Origin: Cobetia amphilecti
GTDB taxonomy: Bacteria; Pseudomonadota; Gammaproteobacteria; Pseudomonadales; Halomonadaceae
DNA length: 64,000 bases
Strand: one strand, 5' to 3'
Assembly (NCBI RefSeq): GCF_030010415.1
Contig: NZ_JASCSA010000002.1
Position numbers and translations under genes: made by a program. The notes below the pieces were generated by a model. The model saw only the letters and a program-made list of their open reading frames with translations, did not search any database and was not told the DNA's origin. Numbering within the stretch: position 1 is the stretch's first letter; every line of letters starts with the position of its first letter. Shown in pieces: positions 32,572 to 41,983 of this stretch.

Positions 32572-33300
32572 TCACTGCTCACCACCCGCATTGCGGCTTG
32601 CGGCCTCGCCAGCGGTGCTGCCTCTGAGCAACGCCTCCAGCGAGGGCTGGTCCTGCGTGGCGTCCTGGCGCGTGAACGACTGCAGCGCCTGCTGGCTGAG
32701 GCTGTCGCTCAACGCACGCCCTTCGCGCTGGGCGCTGTCGATCAGGCCGCTGGCCTGTTGCTTGATTCGGGAGCCGCTGGCGGAATCCGGCAGCGACACG
32801 CTCTGGCCCCAGTCACCGCCCGTATCCCACTCACGATAGCGAGCCAACGACCAGTCGCGCAGCTGCTCAAGCGTCGGCCGCAGCTGGGCGGCCTGCCAGT
32901 CGGCGCTGTCACGCAGGGGCGTCAGCCCCACCACGGCGGTGATCAGCACCAGTATGACTGCCGCACGCAAGGCGCCGAATACACCGCCGAGCAGGCGATT
33001 GAAGCCCCCCATGCCGACTGCATGAATCAAGCGTTCCAGCAGGCGCAACATCAGCCCCCAGAGCAGCACGCTCGCGATCACCACCAGCACGAAGCCGACC
33101 GCGGTGCGGATGCCCGGCGAGACGATCATCTCTTCGAGCAGGCCACCCACCTCAGCGCCGAACTGGCGTGCCGCGACCAATGCAGCCAGCCAGCCCGCCA
33201 GACCCAGGGCCTCGCTGAGCAGGCCCCGCATCAGTCCCAGCAGCACCGAGATCCCGATCAGGCCCAGACATAGCCAATCGATCCAGACCAGCTCGTTCAC
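32572..33300 (-). CDS. cvpA: CvpA family membrane protein
   Basis: 242 residues starting at a GTG that overlaps the dedD stop (GTGA). Four membrane helices in the first 130 residues (IDWLCLGLIGISVLLGLMRG is the family's opening block), then a soluble, acidic/serine-rich tail. CvpA was named for colicin V export and is tied to envelope and bile-stress tolerance in other gammaproteobacteria. Part of the accD-folC-dedD-cvpA operon. Confidence 0.92.
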   Translation of the reverse strand: MNELVWIDWLCLGLIGISVLLGLMRGLLSEALGLAGWLAALVAARQFGAEVGGLLEEMIVSPGIRTAVGFVLVVIASVLLWGLMLRLLERLIHAVGMGGFNRLLGGVFGALRAAVILVLITAVVGLTPLRDSADWQAAQLRPTLEQLRDWSLARYREWDTGGDWGQSVSLPDSASGSRIKQQASGLIDSAQREGRALSDSLSQQALQSFTRQDATQDQPSLEALLRGSTAGEAASRNAGGEQ

Positions 33301-34013
33301 TCACCCTCCTTGCGTCGTACCAGCAGGCCCTTGATATTGACCTGCTGCTGCAGGCGCGAGCGTGCGGACTCACCGATCTCGGAGGACTTGTACGGGCCGA
33401 CGAAGACAACGGTCAACTTGCTGCCACGTGGGATCCGGTATGCCGCGAAGCCCTTGCCCTGCAGCTCCTTCTGGAGACGCTCGGCGTTGGCCGGGTCACC
33501 GAAGCTGCCAACCTGCACGGCCCAGCCACCGGCGGAAGACGACGGCGCATTCGAGGCCGCGGCAGGCTTCGGCTCAGGCTTGGGCGCGGGCTTGGGTTCA
33601 GCCTTGGGAGCAGGCTTGGGTTTCGGCTTGGCAGCGGGCTCCGGTTCCGGCTTTGGCTTTGACTGCGGCTCGCTGCTGGCCACAGAGCGGGTCGGCGACA
33701 ACTGCTCGGCCTCGGCGACACGGCTTTGGGACTCGGAACCGCTGTCGCTGCCAGCACCCGGGTCACTGTCACGCACCTTGCCGTTGCTGTCGACGAAGGT
33801 GATCGGCACATCCGTGCCGATCTTCAGCTCGCTGGGCGGCTGCGGCTCATCGACATTGGAGCGATCGATATCCACCGGCTTGCCAAGCGTCATCACCGGA
33901 CTCGGGCGCTCATCACGGGCCGGCGGCTCATCAAAGAGCATCGGGATGAAGATCACCCCCAACGCCAGCAGGATGACCGCACCGCTGATTCGCTCGCGTT
34001 TGCCATATTTCAT
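33297..34013 (-). CDS. dedD: SPOR-domain cell division protein (DedD-like)
   Basis: 238 residues. One N-terminal membrane helix (ISGAVILLALGVIFIPMLF), a long Pro/Lys/Glu/Ala linker with KPxPKPxP-type repeats (about 115-155), and a C-terminal SPOR domain (WAVQVGSFGDPANAERLQKELQ ... VFVGPYKS). SPOR domains bind denuded peptidoglycan at the septum. ATG at 34013 behind GGGAGA. Order folC-dedD-cvpA is conserved in gammaproteobacteria. Confidence 0.93.
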   Translation of the reverse strand: MKYGKRERISGAVILLALGVIFIPMLFDEPPARDERPSPVMTLGKPVDIDRSNVDEPQPPSELKIGTDVPITFVDSNGKVRDSDPGAGSDSGSESQSRVAEAEQLSPTRSVASSEPQSKPKPEPEPAAKPKPKPAPKAEPKPAPKPEPKPAAASNAPSSSAGGWAVQVGSFGDPANAERLQKELQGKGFAAYRIPRGSKLTVVFVGPYKSSEIGESARSRLQQQVNIKGLLVRRKEGE

Positions 34014-34062
34014 TGTGACATCTCCCTTGCACCCGAAATCCCGGACCCGCCGCCGGCCTGCA

Positions 34063-35577
34063 TCAGGCCTGGGCGTCGAGCCACATCAATGCTTCACCGA
34101 CCGTGAAGAAGGAACCACAGACCAATACTTCTCCAGCGCTCGTCTCGCGTACCAACCATTCGGCTGCAGCGGTGACCGTTTCGCACTCCGCCAGTACCTC
34201 ACCACCACAGTGGCGGACCACGGCGGCAAGCTCACTGGCCTGGCGGCTACGCTCGCCATCCAGGGTGGCGACAACGAAGCCGTCGACCACCGGTGCCAGC
34301 GCCTGAATCACGCCAGCGGCATCCTTGTCGCCCAGCATCGCGAGCAACGCCCGCCGCGGCTGAGTGGCAGGGTCCCGCGAGCAACGCAGGTCATGAGCGG
34401 CAAGACGACTGGCCAGATAACTCGCGGCATGCGGGTTATGGCCGACATCCAGACACCAGTCACGCCCGTGACGACTCAGCCACTGCATGCGTCCCTTGAG
34501 CTTGACGCTCGCCATGGCCTGCTGCACGCATTCGGCGTTGAGCTCGATACCGGCCTCGACCAGCGCATTCAGCGCACTGGCCGCATTGTCCCGCGGCAAG
34601 CCCGGGTCTGGCAGTGCATCGAACGTCAGTACCGGTGCCGACAGGCGCTGCCATTGCCATTGCGAGGTAGCCGAATGGTCCGTGCTGCCATCCACACTGC
34701 TATTCACATTGCCATTCACAAATTCAGCCGCGACCTGCCAGCGAAAGTCCTGCCACAGCACCTGCGGCGTGACACCCAGCGTGCGAGCATGCGCCGCACA
34801 ACTGGACGGCAGCACATCCGAGCCGAACACGGCCGGCTTGCCGGCGCGCAGAATTCCGGCCTTCTCGAAGCCGATGTTCTCGAGGTCGGTGCCAAGAAAC
34901 GCGGCATGATCCTGTGCGACCGTGATGATCATCGCGACATCACAGTCGATGATGTTGACGGCGTCCAGACGTCCGCCCAGGCCGACTTCCAGAATCGCGA
35001 GCTGCGGCTGCTGCTGAGCGATCAGCCACAGCCCGGCCAACGTGCCGGCCTCGAAGTAGGTCAGGCTGATCACGCCCTCGTCATCCAGCGGCTCACCATT
35101 GGCCGACAGCCCGGAGTGGCGCGCGGAATCGACCTGCTCGAAGGCCGTGACCAATGCCGCATCACTGACGTCGTGACCATTGAAGCTCAGACGCTCGTTG
35201 TAATGCAGCAGGTGCGGAGAGGTATAGGTGGCGGTGCTCAGCCCGTGGGCACGCCCCAGCGCCTCGAGCATGGCAACTGTCGATCCCTTGCCGTTGGTGC
35301 CGGCCACGGTAATGATGCGGCCACCAAGCCGACACGCGCCCGCCCCGACCAGACCGAGGCGCCTGGCCACACACAGCACTCGGGCAAGGCCCATATCGAT
35401 ACTGACGGGGTGCTGATGCTCGAGACGCGTCAGCCACTCATCCAGCGAGAGGCCACGCGGCACGGCATCATGCAGGGGGGAAAGCTGCCACGAAGCGGCA
35501 TCCAGCGGAGGGAGTGAGGAAGACTGCAGCACCTCATCGGTGCTGCAGCTTGCCGGGGCGGAGCCCTGCTCAGCCAT
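34063..35577 (-). CDS. folC: Bifunctional folylpolyglutamate/dihydrofolate synthase
   Basis: 504 residues from the ATG at 35577, which lies inside the end of accD in another frame (8-base overlap). Adds glutamate to dihydropteroate and to tetrahydrofolate. ATP loop VAGTNGKGSTVAMLEALG, then TYTSPHLLHYNERL and SYFEAGTLAG, the usual Mur-ligase-like order; GVGGRLDAVNI is the omega-loop region. The N-terminal 30 residues (SAPASCSTDEVLQ) are a species-type extension. Central gene of the operon. Confidence 0.96.
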   Translation of the reverse strand: MAEQGSAPASCSTDEVLQSSSLPPLDAASWQLSPLHDAVPRGLSLDEWLTRLEHQHPVSIDMGLARVLCVARRLGLVGAGACRLGGRIITVAGTNGKGSTVAMLEALGRAHGLSTATYTSPHLLHYNERLSFNGHDVSDAALVTAFEQVDSARHSGLSANGEPLDDEGVISLTYFEAGTLAGLWLIAQQQPQLAILEVGLGGRLDAVNIIDCDVAMIITVAQDHAAFLGTDLENIGFEKAGILRAGKPAVFGSDVLPSSCAAHARTLGVTPQVLWQDFRWQVAAEFVNGNVNSSVDGSTDHSATSQWQWQRLSAPVLTFDALPDPGLPRDNAASALNALVEAGIELNAECVQQAMASVKLKGRMQWLSRHGRDWCLDVGHNPHAASYLASRLAAHDLRCSRDPATQPRRALLAMLGDKDAAGVIQALAPVVDGFVVATLDGERSRQASELAAVVRHCGGEVLAECETVTAAAEWLVRETSAGEVLVCGSFFTVGEALMWLDAQA

Positions 35578-36589
35578 CGCGACGTTCGCCTTGCGGCTTC
35601 TCGCTGGTGAAGGTCTCGTCGAGCACGCTGTCCACGGCGGAGCGCGGCTCGGCCGGTGCTTCGACAGTCGCATCCGCCTCGACGGGCGCTTCTTCGACGA
35701 CCGCATCCGCGACCGGCAGATTGGCGGCGTTGACCGGCATCCCCTGCAGCTTGAGCAGGATGCTGGACAGGCGCTCACGCATCTCGCGGCGATGGATGAT
35801 CATGTCGACGGCGCCATGCTCGAGCAGGAACTCGGAGCGCTGGAAGCCTTCCGGCAGCTTCTCACGCACGGTCTGCTCGATGACACGCGGACCGGCAAAG
35901 CCGATCAGGGCGTTCGGCTCGGCGACATTCAGGTCGCCCAGCATCGCCAGCGACGCAGACACGCCACCGAAGACCGGATCGGTCAGCACGCTGATGTACG
36001 GCACGCCAGCCTGCTTGAGCTTTTCAAGCGCCGCGGAGGTCTTGGCCATCTGCATCAGGGAGAACAAGGCTTCCTGCATGCGAGCACCACCGGAGGCGGC
36101 GAAGCAGACCAGCGGGATGTTCTCGGCCAGCGCAAGCTCTGCTGCACGCACGAACTTCTCGCCGACGATGGCACCCATGGAGCCACCCATGAAGCTGAAC
36201 TCGAAGGCCACGGCCACGACCGGCTGACCGGAGAGAGCACCGCGCATGGCGACCAGCGCATCCTTCTCGGAAGTCTGCTTCTGGGCAGCGCTCAGGCGAT
36301 CCTTGTACTTCTTGGAGTCGCGGAACTTGAGGCGATCGACCGGCTCGAGATCCGCCGCGATTTCCTCGCGGCCTTCGCTGTCGAGGAACCAGGACAGACG
36401 CGCACGCGCAGTGAGACGCAGGTGGTGGTCACACTTCGGGCAGACGTTGTCGTGCTTGGTCAGCTCCGGAAGGTACAGGACTGCTTCGCACTTGGGGCAT
36501 TTACGCCACAGGCCGTCAGGAATGGAGGTACGCCGATCCTTGCGTTGGATACGGCTCATTGACGGCACAATCTTGTCAAGCCAGCTCAT
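35570..36589 (-). CDS. accD: Acetyl-CoA carboxylase carboxyltransferase beta subunit
   Basis: 339 residues. Transfers CO2 from biotin to acetyl-CoA to make malonyl-CoA for fatty acids. Start MSWLDKIVPS at the ATG at 36589; four-cysteine zinc ribbon CPKCEAVL and CPKCDHH; crotonase core with GGSMGAIVGEKFVRA and ASGGARMQEALFSLMQM. The last 50 residues are an acidic Val/Glu/Ala tail longer than in E. coli. First gene of accD-folC-dedD-cvpA. Confidence 0.97.
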   Translation of the reverse strand: MSWLDKIVPSMSRIQRKDRRTSIPDGLWRKCPKCEAVLYLPELTKHDNVCPKCDHHLRLTARARLSWFLDSEGREEIAADLEPVDRLKFRDSKKYKDRLSAAQKQTSEKDALVAMRGALSGQPVVAVAFEFSFMGGSMGAIVGEKFVRAAELALAENIPLVCFAASGGARMQEALFSLMQMAKTSAALEKLKQAGVPYISVLTDPVFGGVSASLAMLGDLNVAEPNALIGFAGPRVIEQTVREKLPEGFQRSEFLLEHGAVDMIIHRREMRERLSSILLKLQGMPVNAANLPVADAVVEEAPVEADATVEAPAEPRSAVDSVLDETFTSEKPQGERRDG

Positions 36590-36892
36590 GGTGGGGAGGC
36601 TTCCGTTTTGCTGCTGTTCTGGGCACCGCTCGACGACTGTCGGCGGCCATGCGAGTTGGCACATATTCCAGGGCGTTCACGCCTCGGCAATATGGCGGGC
36701 AGCTACCATCACAGGGCAGTGCCAATGGAAAAGACCGTGCAACCCATTGGTCGTACGGCCACTTTTCCGAATTCTGGGGGTCATTGTAGCGGCTTCGCCC
36801 CCCTTGCGGGTAGTGCGAGATGCCAATTGAGCGTTGCGGCCCTCGCCGCTTGGGGCGAAAGCAGCGCAAGGGCCACAACGCTTGCCGGCAAA
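36590..36892. other. 303-base spacer between trpF and accD
   Basis: Contains a long imperfect cruciform (arms at 36831-36843 and 36869-36881 around an inner stem) directly after trpF, probably its terminator. The accD promoter should lie to its left, where TACAAT is seen on the minus strand at about 36785-36790. No gene. Confidence 0.45.
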
Positions 36893-37534
36893 TCAGCGCT
36901 GCTGGCGGACTGCCTGACAGAATGCCTGCATGCGCTCGGCACTCTTCTCGCCGGGCGCGGCTTCCACACCACCGGAGACGTCGACCGCGTAAGGGGCGAC
37001 CTGCGCCACCGCCGCAGCGACATTGCCTGACTCGAGACCACCGGCCAGGATGACCGGCAGCGGCAGATCGGCCGGGATGCGCGACCAGTCGAAGGTCTCG
37101 CCGGTGCCACCGGGCACGCCGGGACGATAGGCATCCAGCAAAAGGCCGCGCGCGTCATGGTAGCGCGCCGCCTCTGCGTCGAGATCGATCCCGTCACGCA
37201 TGCGCAACGCCTTGATATAGGGCCGCCCAGCCGCCCGGCACTGCTCCGGCGTCTCATTGCCATGCAACTGGAGCAGATCGAGGTGCGGTGCCGCCGCCGC
37301 AATCTCTTCGGCGCTGGCATCCACGAACAGGCCGACCCGCGTCACGAAGGCCGGCACGCACGCGGCAAGCTCGGCCAGCCGCGCCACATCCACCGCACGC
37401 TTGCTGCCCGGCCACAGCACGAAACCCAGCGCATCGGCACCTGCCGCCACGGCGTCGCGGATATCCTGCTCACGCGTCAAGCCACAGATCTTGATCCGGG
37501 TACGCTGGCTCGCTCGAGCGCTCATCTCGGTCAT
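36893..37534 (-). CDS. trpF: Phosphoribosylanthranilate isomerase
   Basis: 213 residues; ATG at 37534 behind GGAG, although an earlier in-frame ATG at 37564 exists and overlaps truA. Converts phosphoribosylanthranilate to CdRP in tryptophan synthesis. IKICGLTREQDIRDAV has the catalytic Cys, DALGFVLWPGSKR and LLLDAYRPGVPGGTGETFDW with the catalytic Asp. It is a stand-alone trpF between truA and accD, as in pseudomonads. Confidence 0.97.
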   Translation of the reverse strand: MTEMSARASQRTRIKICGLTREQDIRDAVAAGADALGFVLWPGSKRAVDVARLAELAACVPAFVTRVGLFVDASAEEIAAAAPHLDLLQLHGNETPEQCRAAGRPYIKALRMRDGIDLDAEAARYHDARGLLLDAYRPGVPGGTGETFDWSRIPADLPLPVILAGGLESGNVAAAVAQVAPYAVDVSGGVEAAPGEKSAERMQAFCQAVRQQR

Positions 37535-37547
37535 GGGATCACTCCGT

Positions 37548-38654
37548 TCAACGTGAGGATTCATTCTGGGTGGCAGCCGTCAGCGTGTCATCCTCGGCGC
37601 CTGCCGCAGGGTCGCCTGCCGCAGGATCGCCTGCCGCAGGAATCGCTTGTTCATGCTCGCGACTGAGGCGCTCGGCTTCACGGGCTACGTTAGCCAGTCG
37701 AATGGCCTCCTGCTCACTGAGCTTGCCTGCCGCGCGCGCCTCTTCGGCACCCTCGGCCTCGGCACGCGCCATGCGTGAACGCACCATCGGGCAGTCCGGC
37801 AACGGGCGCTCGCCCGTCCACTCGCCAAGATGTGCGACCAGACCAGGGCCCAGGGGTTCCTTGGGCAGCGCATAGCGCGGCGGATAGATGACATCGACGA
37901 AGTGAAGCCCTGTCGCCGCTGCCGTCGCGCTCGAGCGCGTGCGATCTCCTCCGCGCATCAGCTCGACGATCCACTCGACAGGCTTCTCGCCACGCCCGAT
38001 GGCCATCAAGGTGCCCGCGATATTGCGCACCATGTGATGCAGGAAGGCATTGGCCTGGATATCGATCATGACGATATGGCCATGGCGACTGACTTCAATG
38101 AAGTGCACGTGGCGGCGCGGCGAGCGCGACTGACAGCCTGCGGCGCGGAACGCCGAGAAATCCAGCTCGCCCACCAGATGCGCCGCCGCGGCCTGCATGT
38201 CGGCGACATTGAGCGGCTCGCGACACCAGGTGACATTGTTGCGCTCCATCACCGGCCGAAACGGCTGGTTGATGATCATGTAGCGATAGCGACGGGCGAT
38301 GGCGCTGAAACGCGCGTGGAAATCATCGGGCACCGGCACGGCCCAATGAATCCCGATATCGGGGGGAAGGTTGACGTTACCGCCCATGCGCCAGGCCTTG
38401 CGACTGCGGCCCACGGGGGTATCGAAATGCACGACCTGACGCACGGCATGCACACCGGAATCGGTGCGGCCACTGCAATGCACGGTAATCGGCGTGGAGG
38501 CGACCTTGGACAAGGCCTTCTCGAGCGCTTCCTGCACGGAGGGGGCGTGGCTCAGACGCTGCCAGCCACAATAGCGGGTGCCATCATATTCAACGCCCAG
38601 AGCAATGCGCCCCGGGCGTTTCTCGTTATCATCCAACGGTGTAAAAAAGGGCAT
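37548..38654 (-). CDS. truA: tRNA pseudouridine(38-40) synthase
   Basis: 368 residues, about 95 longer than E. coli TruA. Modifies U38-U40 in the anticodon arm. Catalytic Asp in CSGRTDSGVHA; opening GVEYDGTRYCGWQ; core ends near residue 275. The extra C-terminal part is an Ala/Glu/Arg-rich helix (EAEGAEEARAAGKLSEQEA) and then a threefold PAAGD repeat encoded by a 15-bp tandem repeat. ATG overlaps the fimV stop by one base (TGATG). Confidence 0.95.
   Translation of the reverse strand: MPFFTPLDDNEKRPGRIALGVEYDGTRYCGWQRLSHAPSVQEALEKALSKVASTPITVHCSGRTDSGVHAVRQVVHFDTPVGRSRKAWRMGGNVNLPPDIGIHWAVPVPDDFHARFSAIARRYRYMIINQPFRPVMERNNVTWCREPLNVADMQAAAAHLVGELDFSAFRAAGCQSRSPRRHVHFIEVSRHGHIVMIDIQANAFLHHMVRNIAGTLMAIGRGEKPVEWIVELMRGGDRTRSSATAAATGLHFVDVIYPPRYALPKEPLGPGLVAHLGEWTGERPLPDCPMVRSRMARAEAEGAEEARAAGKLSEQEAIRLANVAREAERLSREHEQAIPAAGDPAAGDPAAGAEDDTLTAATQNESSR
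37599..37643 (-). repeat. 15-bp tandem repeat inside truA
   Basis: Three copies of GCCTGCCGCAGGRTC-type 15-mers in frame, encoding PAAGD three times near the TruA C-terminus. Copy number probably varies between strains. Confidence 0.8.
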
Positions 38655-41527
38655 CAGGTCAGACCAAAGCGCTCCATCAACGCCAGCGCCTCTTCACGGA
38701 CCATGTCATCACTGGCAGTAGCGAGCGGCTCAAGCAGCGCAGCCGCCTGATCATCATCGCCATCCACCAACAACTGACGGGCTTCCTCGAGCTGTTGGAA
38801 TGCCACGGTATCCTGGGCGCCAGCCCCAAACCCTGCCGACTCGACAGAGGGATAGGCATTATCCTGATCCCCAGACTCGAACGCCACTTCCTCGACCTCG
38901 AATTCCGAGATATCACGCCGCGGCACGTCCACCTCTTCCAGCGTCATGCTATCCAGTGACGGCAACTCGTCCATGCCATCGACAGCGGCTGACGGCTTGC
39001 TGGACGCCTCATACGGCTTCTGGCTCGCAGTGCTGCTCTCACTTGCGCCACTGCTCTCACTTGCAGCACCGCTCTTCTCGCTCGCGGTACCACTCTCGAG
39101 CGCGGAGTGGTCATCCAGCTCTTCACGCAGCGAGGTGAACTCGACGGACTCGCCCTTGAGCGCGCTATCCGCCGCCTTGGATGCCGCGGTATCAGTGCCC
39201 TTCTCCCCATCAGCGTGACCAGCATCTCCCAGCGTCAATTCCGGCGCCTGGTAATCGATCACGTTGTCGCTGTTGAAGTGGCTCTCACGCACGGGCGCCT
39301 TCTCGAGGTCCTCGCCCTTGAGGCCCGGCTCGAACGCGACGCCTTGATCGGGAGCGTGCTCGACCAGCGGTTCGCTCACGCCGTCACCGGCATGCGATTC
39401 GCTGTCAGACAGCGCGCTAGCATCTTCCTGGTCATCAAGGGAGGCGTCAGAGCCCGTGGCGGATGTATCTGCCGGGCCGCGAGCCGCATCATCGACCTTG
39501 TCGCGACCTTCAAGCGGCGCGCGAGGCGCTGCCGCCTGCTGGCTTGCCACTCCTGACAGATAGGAGACCTTGCGCCCCACCTGACTCGCGCCGCCGCCTG
39601 CGACAGCACGCAGCGCACTGCTTGAGACACTGTAGCGATCCAGCAGCGCTTGAGCCTCGAAACGCTCTTCCTCATTGCCGGCCGCCAGCACCTGCTCACC
39701 TTCATGATGCAGGGCTTCGGCGTTGCCAAGCTCGCCATGGACTCCCATCAGCTTGAGACGCAGGTCCTGGCGTGCGGGATCTTCCACCAGACCAGCTTCC
39801 AGCAGGGCCTGGGCCTGATCGAAGCGGCCGTAGGCGATGAAGATGTCCGCCTCGCTGATCGCAGCCGCTTCCGGCTGGGAGAGCGGCTCGAGGCTACCGG
39901 AACCCCGGCGCGCCGCTACGTTGGCATCTTCAGACGCGGATGACTTGTGACCCGCGGCGGCAGCGGCAGTCGAGGCCGCAAAGGTATCCGGGAAGACGCG
40001 TGGCTTGTCCTGGTCGGGCTCTTCATTGCCGCGGACCGCATCGGCAAAGCTCATGTTCTCATCGCCCCCGGAACCGGAGCGGCGACGCAACAACAGCAGC
40101 AACAGAAGCAGCAATGCCCCAGCCGCCCCGCCGACGATGGCCAGGTTGTCCTGCACCCACTGCCAGGTCGCCTGGGGCCACGGCTGCTTGGGCAACACCA
40201 GATTGCCCTCACCGTCACGCGGCTGACCGAGGTCCACCCCGGCGGCGATCAGGCTTTCCGGCAACGCCAACGGCGAGATGCCGCTGTTGACGAGCAGACG
40301 ATTTTGTTTGGCGAGCAGCACCTTGGCCGTCTCGAGCTGCTCGGTACGCTCTGCCAGCGACGCTCGCAGCTCGCCGACTTCGTTGCGCAGGGAGGCCACT
40401 TCGCTGCGCAGGTCATCCCGCTCCTGCTCCAGCTGATCGAGGCGTTGCTGATTGGTCAGCAGCTGATCTTCCAGAGACTCGAGGCGATCGGACAGTTCAT
40501 CGATCGCCTGCTGACTACCCGCGGAGATCTGACCACTGGCTGCCGCCGCCTTGGGCTTGCTGCCGTCTTCATCCAGCAGCGTCAGACGCGGCTTGCCATC
40601 GGCACCCGCGCTGGCGGGTCCGCTCGGCGCGGCCGTGGCCGCAGGCTCAGCACTGGCGGAGGGCTCGTTCGACGTGCTGGCCGCAGCGGTTTTCTTGCTG
40701 GCCGGAGCCGGCACGGTCTTGCCCTGCGCGCCCGCGACCCACTGCTGATACTGCTGACGCACTTCCTTGTCGGCCTCGGTACGCGAACGTCCCAACATGG
40801 TGCTGCGGTCCGGCACGCTCAGCACCACTCCCGCACGCAGCTTGTTGATGTTGCCGCCCGGGAAGGCCCTGGGGTTGGCTTCCTGAATCGCCAGCATGGC
40901 CTGACGGATGCTGACACTGGCATCCGGACGCACGCGACGCGCGATCGTCCACAGCGAATCACCGTTGCGCACCTTGATGCTGGACGGCGGCGTGCTGGAT
41001 GACGCACTGCGCGAGGCAGCCTGGCTGGGCTGGGCATTGTCGCGGAACACCACGGAACGCGTCGGCGAGGAATCGTTGGTGGCCAGCGGCCGCGAGCGAG
41101 CGCCGGCAGGTGTCACCAATGACGGCTGACTCGAATAGCCCGCCGGATCGAACAACAGGGTCACCTGACGCTGCAGCTTGCCATTGGGCCATTCGACATC
41201 CAGCAGCAGGTCCACATAGGGCTCACGTACCGCGCCATTGGTGGACAGCTGGAGGTAGTAGCGCCCACCCTGCTGCTTGACGGCAACCTTGATGTCATCG
41301 CTGACATAGCTGCGATCGACGCCCGCTCGCGTAAAGGCGGCAGAATCGGCAACGCCAGCCTTGATGAGGCTGGCATCGAGGCCCGAGGTATCCGTGAGGC
41401 CGATGCGCGCGTCCAGTGGCTGATTCAGATTCGAGCGCAACCGCGGCGATTCCATGCCGACTGCCAAGGCCTGAGCACTGTAGACGGCGAACGACACCGC
41501 CAGTGCGAGAGGAAGCTTGCGTCCCAT
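38654..41527 (-). CDS. fimV: FimV/HubP-family pole-organising protein
   Basis: 957 residues from the ATG at 41527 (upstream AAGGGA). Signal peptide (about 1-24), a FimV N-terminal region (LNQPLDARIGLTDTSGLDASLI), a LysM peptidoglycan-binding domain (about 200-250, VRNGDSLWTIARRVRPD), a coiled coil (about 340-400), one membrane helix (about 455-480), a long acidic Ser/Ala-rich cytoplasmic part with TPR-like repeats, and the C-terminal FimV domain (LLEPLATASDDMVREEALALMERFG). FimV/HubP proteins place flagella, pili and chromosome origins at the pole. Directly followed by truA. Confidence 0.93.
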   Translation of the reverse strand: MGRKLPLALAVSFAVYSAQALAVGMESPRLRSNLNQPLDARIGLTDTSGLDASLIKAGVADSAAFTRAGVDRSYVSDDIKVAVKQQGGRYYLQLSTNGAVREPYVDLLLDVEWPNGKLQRQVTLLFDPAGYSSQPSLVTPAGARSRPLATNDSSPTRSVVFRDNAQPSQAASRSASSSTPPSSIKVRNGDSLWTIARRVRPDASVSIRQAMLAIQEANPRAFPGGNINKLRAGVVLSVPDRSTMLGRSRTEADKEVRQQYQQWVAGAQGKTVPAPASKKTAAASTSNEPSASAEPAATAAPSGPASAGADGKPRLTLLDEDGSKPKAAAASGQISAGSQQAIDELSDRLESLEDQLLTNQQRLDQLEQERDDLRSEVASLRNEVGELRASLAERTEQLETAKVLLAKQNRLLVNSGISPLALPESLIAAGVDLGQPRDGEGNLVLPKQPWPQATWQWVQDNLAIVGGAAGALLLLLLLLLRRRSGSGGDENMSFADAVRGNEEPDQDKPRVFPDTFAASTAAAAAGHKSSASEDANVAARRGSGSLEPLSQPEAAAISEADIFIAYGRFDQAQALLEAGLVEDPARQDLRLKLMGVHGELGNAEALHHEGEQVLAAGNEEERFEAQALLDRYSVSSSALRAVAGGGASQVGRKVSYLSGVASQQAAAPRAPLEGRDKVDDAARGPADTSATGSDASLDDQEDASALSDSESHAGDGVSEPLVEHAPDQGVAFEPGLKGEDLEKAPVRESHFNSDNVIDYQAPELTLGDAGHADGEKGTDTAASKAADSALKGESVEFTSLREELDDHSALESGTASEKSGAASESSGASESSTASQKPYEASSKPSAAVDGMDELPSLDSMTLEEVDVPRRDISEFEVEEVAFESGDQDNAYPSVESAGFGAGAQDTVAFQQLEEARQLLVDGDDDQAAALLEPLATASDDMVREEALALMERFGLT

Positions 41528-41983
41528 TGAGTGTCCCTTCGTATGCGGCCGAATCATTGCCCGGCCTGCGCATTATGTTACGTATACTTACACAAGATAC
41601 CAGAGAGTCCGTCCCAAGAGTGCGGGAAGCCATTGGCAAAGTGGAAAAAGTTTCAACGATAGAGTGACGGCCCACGATCGATAAAGGCCGCAGAGGCGTC
41701 ATATCGCGAGTGACCAGCTCGACGATATCCCCTTTACGATACCCGTAAAAAACACCTCCCTGCCATCATGCATCAAAAGCGCCAGTCAAAATCGCAAAAA
41801 ATGCGCAGGAAAGACTGAGATATCTGGTACTCGCCGTGACATCAGTGACCTATCTCTTACCTGAAATCACCGACCTTCCATGACGTAACGTGCAAAAGAG
41901 AAACGCCCTCGACTCCAGAGAGCCGAGGGCGTTTTCAGGTCAGGCTCGCAATGAACCCGACGACATGCTGCTACACAGTGCGA
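41528..41983. other. 456-base spacer between asd and fimV
   Basis: Holds the fimV promoter region and the asd terminator (41902-41933). The sequence near 41590-41600 is AT-rich but no clear hexamer pair is found. No gene. Confidence 0.35.
41902..41933 (-). terminator. Terminator after asd
   Basis: AACGCCCTCG (41902-41911) pairs with CGAGGGCGTT (41924-41933); on the minus strand TTTCTCTTTTG follows. 51 bases after the asd stop. Confidence 0.8.

Noticed and set aside
33310..35517. 735-codon plus-strand frame
   Set aside because: Antisense to dedD and folC, low-complexity His/Arg/Gln composition, no domain.
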